41,093 nucleotides of DNA, taken from the NCBI GenBank assembly GCA_019634915.1, contig JAHCAN010000026.1:1-41093 (forward strand), read 5' to 3'. The notes beneath the pieces are model-generated. The model was not told the origin of the DNA. It ran no database searches and saw only the letters and a program-made list of their open reading frames with translations. Source of the DNA: Steroidobacteraceae bacterium. Its GTDB lineage: Bacteria > Pseudomonadota > Gammaproteobacteria > Steroidobacterales > Steroidobacteraceae. A program made the translations under genes and the position numbers. This document shows positions 33,248 through 40,398 of the stretch, one piece after another (within the stretch, counting starts at the first letter, position 1; every line of letters begins with the position of its first letter).

Positions 33248-33276
33248 ATGGTACGGGCCGCGCGGGCGGCGCGCAA
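33248..33276 (-). promoter_or_regulatory. Putative promoter of dapA
   Basis: On the minus strand, TTGCGC (33271-33276), 17 bp, TACCAT (33248-33253). Transcription would start near 33241, leaving a leader of about 34 nt before dapA. The match is moderate (four and four of six). Confidence 0.35.
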
Positions 33277-33315
33277 GGCGCCGCCGGGATCGTTTCGCAA
33301 TATCGCGGCGCCCGG

Positions 33316-33321
33316 TACACT
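33316..33321 (+). promoter_or_regulatory. -10 element of gcvR
   Basis: TACACT (four of six matches) is followed by six bases and the GTG of gcvR. The predicted start is the first base of the GTG, giving a leaderless message. The pyrimidine-rich gap (GCCCCC) cannot act as a ribosome site. Confidence 0.4.
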
Positions 33322-33327
33322 GCCCCC

Positions 33328-33858
33328 GTGAAGCAACATCTCGCCGTCTCGGCAGTCGGCAGCGATCGCACCGGCATCGTCCACGAGCTCTCGCGCGTGA
33401 TCACCGATTGTGGCGGCAGCATCAGCGAAAGCCGCATGGCCAACCTCGGCTCCGAGTTCGCGATGCTGCTGCTGGTCACCGGCAACTGGCACTCGCTCGC
33501 GAAGCTCGAAACCGAACTGAAGAAGCTCGGCGAAACCGGCGGGCTCACGGTGAACGTCAAGCGCACCGAGCCGCGCGGCGCGCGCACCGACATGCTGCCG
33601 TACTCGATCGACGTCGTCTGCCTCGACCAGACCGGCATCGTGACCAGCCTGTCGGGATTCTTCTCGAGCCGCGCGATCGACATCGCCGAGCTGTCGACCC
33701 GCGTGTACGCCGCCGCGCACACCGGCGCGAACATGTTCTCGGTGCAGATGATCGTCAACGTGCCGACCCGGATCCATCTGGCGCAGCTGCGCGAGGAGTT
33801 CATGGATTTCTGCGACTCGCTGAACCTCGACGCCATCATGGAACCCGTCAAGTCGTGA
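33328..33858 (+). CDS. gcvR: GcvR-like double-ACT regulatory protein
   Basis: A 176-residue protein of two ACT domains (about 3-80 and 93-170). Domain one starts HLAVSAVGSDRTGIVHELSRVI; domain two has VVCLDQTGIVTSLSGFF. In E. coli GcvR binds GcvA and represses the glycine cleavage operon unless glycine is present. The GTG start at 33328 matches the family N terminus. The position between dapA (divergent) and bcp (4-base GTGA overlap) is the E. coli order, which supports the name. No gcvA or gcv operon is in the window. Confidence 0.9.
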   Translation: MKQHLAVSAVGSDRTGIVHELSRVITDCGGSISESRMANLGSEFAMLLLVTGNWHSLAKLETELKKLGETGGLTVNVKRTEPRGARTDMLPYSIDVVCLDQTGIVTSLSGFFSSRAIDIAELSTRVYAAAHTGANMFSVQMIVNVPTRIHLAQLREEFMDFCDSLNLDAIMEPVKS

Positions 33859-34313
33859 AGGTCGGCGACAGGCTGCCGGCTCTGCGCCTACCGCAGAGCG
33901 ACGGCAGCATCTGGCGGCTCGCCGATCACGCCGGGCAGAAGCTGGTGCTGTACTTCTACCCGAAGGACATGACCGCGGGCTGCACGACCGAGGGCCAGGC
34001 ATTCCGCGACCTGCACCCGGCGTTCCGGCGCGCGCGCACGGCGGTGTTCGGCATCTCCCGCGACAGCTGCGCCTCGCACGCGAAGTTCCGCGCGAAGGAG
34101 CGCTTCCCGTTCGAGCTGCTCGCCGACACCGACGAGACCGCCTGCCGGCTGTTCGACGTGATCCGCGAGAAGAACATGTACGGCCGCAAGGTCGTCGGCA
34201 TCGAGCGCAGCACCTTCCTGATCGACGCGTCGGGCCGGCTCGCGCGCGAGTGGCGCAAGGTCAGGGTCAAGGGGCACGCGGAGGAAGTCCTTGAAGCGGC
34301 GAAGCATCTCTGA
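33855..34313 (+). CDS. bcp: Bcp/PrxQ-family peroxiredoxin
   Basis: A 152-residue thiol peroxidase. The peroxidatic cysteine is C43 in YFYPKDMTAGCTTEG, the AhpC/TSA active-site block. In most Bcp proteins a resolving cysteine lies five residues later; here that position is Q48. Two other cysteines, C72 (SRDSCASHAKF) and C97 (ETACRLF), could serve, or the enzyme could use a 1-Cys mechanism. IERSTFLID and HAEEVL near the end are typical. The GTG start overlaps the gcvR stop as GTGA. The next gene starts inside this one. Confidence 0.93.
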   Translation: MKVGDRLPALRLPQSDGSIWRLADHAGQKLVLYFYPKDMTAGCTTEGQAFRDLHPAFRRARTAVFGISRDSCASHAKFRAKERFPFELLADTDETACRLFDVIREKNMYGRKVVGIERSTFLIDASGRLAREWRKVRVKGHAEEVLEAAKHL

Positions 34314-35781
34314 CGGCGCGGGCGCCGGGCCAGGCGGCGGCACCGAAACCCGGGACAGCGGCGTGAAGGCGCGCAGCGGCCCGCAGCAGCGGCGCATCTT
34401 CGTGCTCGACACCAACGTGCTGATGCACGATCCGACCTCGATCTTCCGCTTCGAGGAACACGACATCTACCTGCCGATGATCGTGCTCGAGGAGCTCGAC
34501 GCGAACAAGAAGGGCCTGTCCGAGGCCTCGCGCAACGTGCGCCAGGTGAGCCGCTTCCTCGACGAGCTGATGCGCGACGCGAAGAAGGAGGCGATCGACG
34601 CCGGCCTGCCGCTGCCGTCGGGCTACTCGGGCAATCACGGCAAGAAGCCCTCCTCCGGGCGCCTCTATTTCCAGACGCGCCAGCTGAGCTCGGCGCTGCC
34701 CGACTACCTGCCCGGCGGCGGCAGCGACAACGCGATCCTCTCGCAGGTGCTCGCGCTGCAGGCACTGCACGGCGATGCGCGCGTGACGCTCGTGTCGAAG
34801 GACATCAACCTGCGCATCAAGGCCGCGATCGTCGGCGTGCACGCCGAGGATTACTACAGCGACAAGACGATCGAGGACGCCGACGTCCTCTACACCGGCC
34901 ACGCGCCGCTGCCGCCCGACTTCTGGGAACAGCACAGCCGCGACATGCGTTCGTGGAAGGACGGCGAGCGCACCTTCTATACGCTCACCGGCCCGATGGT
35001 GCGCGAATGGCAGCCGAACGAGTTCGTCCACCAGGAGGGCGACGCCGGCATCGAGGCGATCGTGCGCAGCGTCGAAGGCGAGACCGCCACGGTCGAGATC
35101 ACGCGCGACTACCGCAGCGAGCGGCACAGCGTGTGGGGCATCACCGCGCGCAACCGCGAACAGAACTTCGCGTTGAACCTGCTGATGGACCCGGCGATCG
35201 ACTTCGTGTCGATCCTCGGCCCGGCGGGCACCGGCAAGACGCTGCTGACGCTCGCCGCCGGACTGATGCAGACGCTCGAGAGCAACCGCTTCGCCGAGAT
35301 CATCATGACACGCGTGACGATCCCGCTCGGCGAGGACATCGGCTTCCTGCCCGGCACCGAAGAGGAGAAGATGGAGCCGTGGATGGGCGCGCTGATGGAC
35401 AACCTCGAGGTGCTGACCCAGAGCCAGGAAGGCGGCAACTGGGGCCGCGCGGCGACCAACGACCTGCTGCGCAACCGGATCCGGATCCGCTCGCTGAACT
35501 TCATGCGCGGGCGCACGTTCCTGAACCGCTTCATCATCCTCGACGAGGCACAGAACCTCACGCCGAAGCAGATGAAGGCGCTCGTGACCCGCGCCGGACC
35601 CGGCACCAAGCTCGCCTGCCTCGGCAACATCGCGCAGATCGACACGCCCTACCTCACCGAGACGACCTCGGGCCTGACCTATGTCGTGAACCGCTTCCGC
35701 GGCTGGCCGCATGCCGGACACATCACGCTGGTGCGCGGCGAGCGCTCGCGCCTCGCCGACCACGCCTCGGAGATCCTCTGA
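34291..35781 (+). CDS. PIN domain-PhoH ATPase fusion (PhoH2 type)
   Basis: A 496-residue protein with an N-terminal PIN ribonuclease domain (FVLDTNVLMHDP, D40; VLEELDANKKG; GSDNAIL; LVSKDINLRIKA) and a C-terminal PhoH ATPase domain. Walker A is GPAGTGKT (310-317) and Walker B is FIILDEAQN (D418-E419). PhoH2 proteins studied elsewhere are sequence-specific RNA helicase/RNases. The start is most likely the TTG at 34291, six bases after GGAGGA and inside the end of bcp (23-base overlap). A GTG at 34363 just before the PIN domain is an alternative with a weaker site. Targets are unknown. Confidence 0.92.
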   Translation: MKRRSISDGAGAGPGGGTETRDSGVKARSGPQQRRIFVLDTNVLMHDPTSIFRFEEHDIYLPMIVLEELDANKKGLSEASRNVRQVSRFLDELMRDAKKEAIDAGLPLPSGYSGNHGKKPSSGRLYFQTRQLSSALPDYLPGGGSDNAILSQVLALQALHGDARVTLVSKDINLRIKAAIVGVHAEDYYSDKTIEDADVLYTGHAPLPPDFWEQHSRDMRSWKDGERTFYTLTGPMVREWQPNEFVHQEGDAGIEAIVRSVEGETATVEITRDYRSERHSVWGITARNREQNFALNLLMDPAIDFVSILGPAGTGKTLLTLAAGLMQTLESNRFAEIIMTRVTIPLGEDIGFLPGTEEEKMEPWMGALMDNLEVLTQSQEGGNWGRAATNDLLRNRIRIRSLNFMRGRTFLNRFIILDEAQNLTPKQMKALVTRAGPGTKLACLGNIAQIDTPYLTETTSGLTYVVNRFRGWPHAGHITLVRGERSRLADHASEIL

Positions 35782-35842
35782 GTGCGCTGCGGCCGCGCCC
35801 GGCGCTCCTGAACCTTCGGCCGCGGGACGGGTCGAAATCCGG

Positions 35843-37324
35843 ATGAAACGGCTGGCCGCATTCGCCCTGTGCTGCGCGCTGACGGCGATCGCGGGCGCCG
35901 CCGGCGGCAACGAACTGCCCGACATGGGCAACCCGGTCGACGCGATCATCACGCGCGGCGACGAATACCGCATCGGCCTGTCGGTGCTGCGCCAGCTGCG
36001 CGAGCAGGGCCAGATCCTCGAGGACCCGGAAATCTCGGAGTACCTGCAGGCGGTCGGCTCGCGCATCGCCGCCCAGGCAACCGACGATGGCGAGCGCTTC
36101 ACCTTTTTCGTGGTGCGCGATCCATCGATCAACGCGTTCGCGCTGCCCGGCGGGTTCATCGGCGTGAACCAGGGCCTGCTGCTCGCGACGAAGAGCGAAT
36201 CGGAGCTCGCGAGCGTGCTCGCGCACGAAATCGCGCACGTCACGCAGCGGCATATCGCGCGCGGCATCCGCGCCGCCGGCCGCCAGAGCCTCGCGACCAC
36301 CGCGATGGTGATCGCCGGCATCCTGCTCGGCGCCATCGGCGGCAGCGGCGACGCCGCACAGGCCGCGATCGCGGTGGCCCAGGGCACCGCCGCGCAGCAG
36401 CAGATCAACTACACGCGATCGAACGAACAGGAAGCCGACCGCATCGGCATTTCGTTCATGGCCTCGGCGGGCTTCGATCCGAACGCGATGCCGGCCTTCT
36501 TCGAGACCATGGGGCGCCGCGCGGGCCTCGCCGGACAGAACATCCCGGAGTTCATCCTGACCCACCCGGTCACGTCGAACCGCATCGCCGAATCGCGCGA
36601 CCGGGCCCGGGACTACCCGGTTCCGAAGCCGCATCCCGAAACCAGCTACCAGATCGCGCGCGAGCGGGCGCGCGTGCTCGGCACGCCGGCCGAGTCCGAC
36701 CTGCAGGGCTACTACGCGGCGCAGCTCACCGAGGGCCACGACGACGCGGGCGAGCTGTACGGCTCGGCGCTCGCCGACCTGAACCGCGGCCGCCCGAGCG
36801 ACGCGGTCGCCGTGCTCGCCGATCTCGCCGGCCGCCATCCGGGCAACCCGCTGATCTCCGCCGCGCTCGGCCAGGCGCAGCTCGCCGCGGGCGATGCGGA
36901 CACGGCGCTCGAGACCTACACGACGGCGCTGCGCCTCTCGCCGCGCAACGTGCCGCTCACGGTCCGCTACGCCGAGGCGCTGATGCGCGTCGACCGCGCG
37001 CGCGAAGCCCACACGGTGCTACTGGACCTGTTCAACAACGTGCCGCCGACCCCCGAGCAGATCCGCCTGACCGCGCTCGCCGCGAGCGCGGCGGGCGATA
37101 CCGGCGATGCGTACTACTACATGAGCGAATACCACATCGCCAACGGCAATCTGCCGCTGTCGGTGCAGCAGCTCGAACTCGCGCTCGCGGCGCCGAACCT
37201 GACCCAGGTACAGCGCCAGCGTTTCCAGGCGCGCCTCGACGAGGTGCGCGAGGCGATGAGCCGCGACCGCAAGAACCGGGGCGAAGAGCAGCGGCGCGAG
37301 CCGCAGAATGGCGCGAACGGCTGA
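35843..37324 (+). CDS. bepA: Periplasmic M48 metalloprotease BepA (YfgC)
   Basis: A 493-residue zinc protease and chaperone that helps or clears stalled outer-membrane proteins such as LptD. A signal peptide (about 1-20) precedes GNPVDAIITRGDEYRIGLSVLR. The zinc site is HEIAH (H128, E129, H132) with the third ligand E197 (NEQEADRIG) and the regulatory histidine in LTHPVTSNRIAES. The C-terminal third is made of TPR repeats (for example NPLISAALGQAQLAAGDADTA). Length matches E. coli BepA (487). It follows the PhoH gene by 61 bp and precedes mlaA. Confidence 0.95.
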   Translation: MKRLAAFALCCALTAIAGAAGGNELPDMGNPVDAIITRGDEYRIGLSVLRQLREQGQILEDPEISEYLQAVGSRIAAQATDDGERFTFFVVRDPSINAFALPGGFIGVNQGLLLATKSESELASVLAHEIAHVTQRHIARGIRAAGRQSLATTAMVIAGILLGAIGGSGDAAQAAIAVAQGTAAQQQINYTRSNEQEADRIGISFMASAGFDPNAMPAFFETMGRRAGLAGQNIPEFILTHPVTSNRIAESRDRARDYPVPKPHPETSYQIARERARVLGTPAESDLQGYYAAQLTEGHDDAGELYGSALADLNRGRPSDAVAVLADLAGRHPGNPLISAALGQAQLAAGDADTALETYTTALRLSPRNVPLTVRYAEALMRVDRAREAHTVLLDLFNNVPPTPEQIRLTALAASAAGDTGDAYYYMSEYHIANGNLPLSVQQLELALAAPNLTQVQRQRFQARLDEVREAMSRDRKNRGEEQRREPQNGANG

Positions 37325-37338
37325 CTGTCGCCCCCCGC

Positions 37339-37347
37339 TGGTATAAT
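37339..37347 (+). promoter_or_regulatory. Extended -10 promoter of mlaA
   Basis: TGGTATAAT is a perfect extended -10 (TGn plus TATAAT, 37342-37347). Only six bases separate it from the mlaA ATG, so transcription should begin at or next to the A of the start codon. No purine-rich ribosome site precedes the ATG, in keeping with a leaderless mRNA. Confidence 0.7.
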
Positions 37348-37353
37348 TCGCCG

Positions 37354-38169
37354 ATGTACCCCCGCCTGTTCCTCGCGCTGGCTGCCATCGCGCTCGCCGG
37401 CTGCACCAGCCAGCCCTTGCGTCCCGATCCGCGCGATCCGCTCGAGAAGTTCAATCGTTCGGTCTACGTGATGAACGACAAGCTCGACCGCGCGATCGCG
37501 CGCCCGGTCGCGAAGGCCTACCGGCAGGTCACGCCGCGGGTCGTGCAGACCGGCATCAGCAACTTCTGGAACAACGTCGAATACCCGGCGACGATCGTCA
37601 ACCAGTTCCTGCAGGGCAAGCCCGGCACCGGGTTCAGGGATCTCGGCCGGTTTCTGCTGAATACGGTGGCGGGCGTCGGCGGCATCCTCGATCCGGCCAC
37701 CGCGGCGGGGCTCGAGCGCAACGACGAGGATTTCGGCCAGACCCTCGGCAAATGGGGCGTGCCGCCGGGGCCTTACCTCGTCATCCCGATCCTCGGCCCG
37801 TCGTCGATCCGCGACGGTGCCGGGCGCGTCGCCGACCGTTTCACCGACCCGGTCCATTACGTCGACGACTGGCGCTGGCGGTGGGGCCTCGACGGCTTTC
37901 GCCTGCTCGACCGGCGCGCCCGGCTGCTGTCGCTCGAGGGCACGCTGCAGGACATCTACGACCCGTACAGCTTCATCCGCAACGCCTACTTCCGCCAGCG
38001 CGAGTATGCGGTCCGCGACGGGAACGTGGTCGAGGTGCCGGCCGACGAAGGGATCGATTGGGGCGAAGAAGAAGAGGAAGCGCCTGCCGATACGCCGCCG
38101 GAACCAGCGGGCTCGCAACCGGCCGCACCGCGGCCCCCGGACCAGGAGCCGGCGGAGCCGCCGCAGTAA
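37354..38169 (+). CDS. mlaA: Outer-membrane lipoprotein MlaA (VacJ)
   Basis: A 271-residue lipoprotein (lipobox LAGC, C17) of the phospholipid-transport pathway that removes mislocalised phospholipids from the outer leaflet. The family core is clear: DPLEKFNRSVYVMND, NFWNNVEYPATIVNQFLQGK, FLLNTVAGVGGILDPA, DFGQTLGKWGVPPGPYLVIP and LGPSSIRDG. It ends in an unusual acidic, then proline-rich tail of about 35 residues. The gene converges on mlaB with only four bases between stops, placing it beside the rest of the pathway. It has its own promoter with a perfect extended -10. Confidence 0.96.
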   Translation: MYPRLFLALAAIALAGCTSQPLRPDPRDPLEKFNRSVYVMNDKLDRAIARPVAKAYRQVTPRVVQTGISNFWNNVEYPATIVNQFLQGKPGTGFRDLGRFLLNTVAGVGGILDPATAAGLERNDEDFGQTLGKWGVPPGPYLVIPILGPSSIRDGAGRVADRFTDPVHYVDDWRWRWGLDGFRLLDRRARLLSLEGTLQDIYDPYSFIRNAYFRQREYAVRDGNVVEVPADEGIDWGEEEEEAPADTPPEPAGSQPAAPRPPDQEPAEPPQ

Positions 38170-38173
38170 GTCC

Positions 38174-38476
38174 TCAGACGCCCGCTTCGAGCAGCTCGTC
38201 GACTTCGCTGATCCCGGCGATCGCGCGCACGCGCTCCGGCAGACCCTCGAAACGCAGATGCCCGCCGGCGCGATGCGCGCTCGCCAGCCAGTCGAGCAGC
38301 ACCGCGAGTGCGGCGCTGTTGGCGGATTCGAGCCCACTGCAGTCGATGACCCAGCTGCCGCGGGCATCGCGCGCGAGAAACGCGAGCCCCGCCTGGTGCG
38401 CCACGACCGCATTGTCGAAATCGAGCCCGCCGCGCAGCGCGAGGCGTTGGGGCCCTGCCTCGACCAGCTCGATCAT
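38174..38476 (-). CDS. mlaB: STAS-domain protein MlaB
   Basis: A 100-residue STAS protein that binds MlaF and is needed for activity of the MlaFEDB transporter. The core is LRGGLDFDNAV, WVIDCSGLESANSAALAVLLDWL and LRFEGLPERVRAIAGISEV. S54 lies where STAS proteins usually carry the Ser/Thr of the DSAG-type motif (T52 in E. coli MlaB). The ATG overlaps the mlaC stop as ATGA. It is the last gene of the operon and meets mlaA tail to tail. Confidence 0.92.
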   Translation of the reverse strand: MIELVEAGPQRLALRGGLDFDNAVVAHQAGLAFLARDARGSWVIDCSGLESANSAALAVLLDWLASAHRAGGHLRFEGLPERVRAIAGISEVDELLEAGV

Positions 38477-39111
38477 GCCGACGGCTTCGCCACCGGCGTG
38501 TCGCCCTTCTCGAGGCGCTCGATCACCGCGTCGAGCCCCTTGCCGTCGATCTCGGCACCGAAATCCTCGCGGAAACTCTTCACGTAGCTGATGCCTTCGA
38601 TCGTCACGTCCCAGGCCTTCCAGCCATCGGCGGTCTTGCGCAGGCTGTAATTGACCGGCACGCGCGAACCGTCGTCGCGCTTGACCTCGGTGCGCACGGT
38701 GGCGCGCTGCCCGTCCGGCGCGATCTGCGCCGGCAGCACCTTCAGCCGGTCGCCGGTGAACTCGGCGAGCGCCGAGCCGTAGTTGCGCAGCAGCGAATTG
38801 TAGAAGCCCTTGATGAAGCGCTCGCGCTGGGCCGGCGTCGCGGTGCGCCAGTGGGTCGCGAGCACGAGGCGCGCGGCGTACTCGGTATCGAAATGCGGCA
38901 GCAGCACTTCGTCGACCAGCGCCTCGACCTTGCGCGGGTCCTTGCGGTACGCGTCGCGATTGGCGTCGAGCGCCTTCAGCATCGACGTCGCCGCCGATTC
39001 GATCAGCTGCCCCGGCCCGCTCGCGTCGACGGGATCGGCCGCGCGGGCCAGCGGCGCGAGCAGCAGGGCCGCGCAGGCGGCGGCGGTGACGAGCCCGGGA
39101 ATCCGGATCAT
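38473..39111 (-). CDS. mlaC: Periplasmic phospholipid carrier MlaC
   Basis: A 212-residue exported protein with a cleavable signal peptide (about 1-24, ending ARA). It shuttles phospholipid between MlaA at the outer membrane and MlaFEDB at the inner membrane. Typical stretches are VEALVDEVLLPHFDTEYAAR, RERFIKGFYNSLLRNYGSAL, VNYSLRKTADGWKAWDV and EGISYVKSFREDF. Length matches E. coli MlaC (211). The start overlaps the mlaD stop and the stop overlaps the mlaB start, both as ATGA. Confidence 0.96.
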   Translation of the reverse strand: MIRIPGLVTAAACAALLLAPLARAADPVDASGPGQLIESAATSMLKALDANRDAYRKDPRKVEALVDEVLLPHFDTEYAARLVLATHWRTATPAQRERFIKGFYNSLLRNYGSALAEFTGDRLKVLPAQIAPDGQRATVRTEVKRDDGSRVPVNYSLRKTADGWKAWDVTIEGISYVKSFREDFGAEIDGKGLDAVIERLEKGDTPVAKPSA

Positions 39112-39617
39112 GGCGTGGCATCCTCCTTGGCGGCCGGCGCATCGTTTGAGCTGCGCGAGCCGGCGAAGTTCGCAAAAAACTTGTTGATCAGGCTCTCGAG
39201 CACGATCGCCGACTGCGTGAACTCGATCGTGCTGCCATCATGCAGCCAGGTGTCGGAGCCGCCCGGGCCGATGCCGACATACTTGCCGCCGAGCAGGCCT
39301 GCCGTCTGGATGCTCGCGTCGCTGTCGTCCGGAATCGTGTCGTAGCGGCGGTCGATGTCGAGCGTCACGACCGCCTTGAAGTCGGTCGGATCGAACGCGA
39401 TGCCGGCGACGCGCCCGATGCGCACGCCGGCCATCGTCACCGGCGAGCCGGCCTTCAGATCGCCGACGTTGTCGAAGCGCGCGGTCACCGAGTAGCCCGC
39501 CGGCCCGCCGACCTGGATGCCGCTGCCCGGCAGCTGCGTCGTGAGGAAGAACAGCGCGGCAAAGCCGAGCAGCACGAACAGCCCGGTACCGATTTCGAGT
39601 GCACGATTGGGACGCAT
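39108..39617 (-). CDS. mlaD: MCE-domain lipid-transport protein MlaD
   Basis: A 169-residue inner-membrane protein with one N-terminal helix (about 8-27, GTGLFVLLGFAALFFLT) and a single MCE domain (about 38-118; YSVTARFDNVGDLKAGSPVTM, GVRIGRVAGI, LLGGKYVGI). It forms the hexameric ring of the MlaFEDB complex in the periplasm. The C-terminal tail after IEFTQSAIVLESLINKF is short. The gene is 13 bases after mlaE and overlaps mlaC by four bases. Confidence 0.96.
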   Translation of the reverse strand: MRPNRALEIGTGLFVLLGFAALFFLTTQLPGSGIQVGGPAGYSVTARFDNVGDLKAGSPVTMAGVRIGRVAGIAFDPTDFKAVVTLDIDRRYDTIPDDSDASIQTAGLLGGKYVGIGPGGSDTWLHDGSTIEFTQSAIVLESLINKFFANFAGSRSSNDAPAAKEDATP

Positions 39618-39630
39618 GTGGACGAACCTT

Positions 39631-40398
39631 CTAGAGAAAAGCGGCCGTCAGAATGTAGTCGAGCAGCAACGTCAGCACCGATGACGTGACGACGGTGCGT
39701 GTCGTGGCGAGCCCGACGCCCGCGGCGGTTGGTTCGGTATGGTAGCCCTCGTACACGGCGACCAGGCTGCATGCCGTACCGAATACCACGCTCTTGATGA
39801 ATCCTTCCTGAACATCGTTCAGCTCGACGGCGGCCTGCATCTGCGACCAGAATGCGCCGGTATCGACGCCCATCAGCTGCACGCCGACCAGCTGCGCGCC
39901 GAAGAGACCGATCATGTTGAAGATCGCGACCAGCAGCGGCATCGCGACGACGCCGCCGAGGAAGCGCGGCGCGACGATCAGCCGCATCGGATCGGCCGCC
40001 ATCATCTGCATCGCGGTCAGCTGATCGGTGGCGCGCATCAGGCCGATCTCCGAGGTCAGCGCGGTGCCCGCGCGGCCCGCGAACAGCAGCGCCGTGACGA
40101 CGGGCCCGAGCTCCTTCAGCAGCCCGAGCGCGGCCGCGACGCCGAGCGCGTCCTCGGAACCGAAGCGCTGCAGCAGATCGAAACCCTGCAGGCCGAGCAC
40201 CATGCCGACGAACAGTCCGCACAGCATGATGATGATCAGCGAGCGCGCACCGGCGTTGTAGATCTGGTGCACGATCAGGCGTGGGCGCGCGAGCGCGGGC
40301 ACACATTGCGCAAGGATCGATGCGAGGAACACCACGACGGCGCCGATGCGGCGCAGGATGGTCGTGATCGGCCCGTCGCGTGCCGGTACGACGCTCAC
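39631..40398 (-). CDS. mlaE: ABC lipid-transport permease MlaE
   Basis: A 255-residue inner-membrane permease of the MlaE/TGD1 family. The first cytoplasmic helix region reads RPRLIVHQIYNAGARSLIIIM. The family signature follows: LLKELGPVVTALLFAGRAGTALTSEIGLMRATDQLTAM, here split only by position (about 93-131). FGTACSLVAVYEGYHTEPTAAGVG is the conserved C-terminal motif. The GTG start overlaps the mlaF stop as GTGA. Length matches E. coli MlaE (260). Confidence 0.96.
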   Translation of the reverse strand: MSVVPARDGPITTILRRIGAVVVFLASILAQCVPALARPRLIVHQIYNAGARSLIIIMLCGLFVGMVLGLQGFDLLQRFGSEDALGVAAALGLLKELGPVVTALLFAGRAGTALTSEIGLMRATDQLTAMQMMAADPMRLIVAPRFLGGVVAMPLLVAIFNMIGLFGAQLVGVQLMGVDTGAFWSQMQAAVELNDVQEGFIKSVVFGTACSLVAVYEGYHTEPTAAGVGLATTRTVVTSSVLTLLLDYILTAAFL

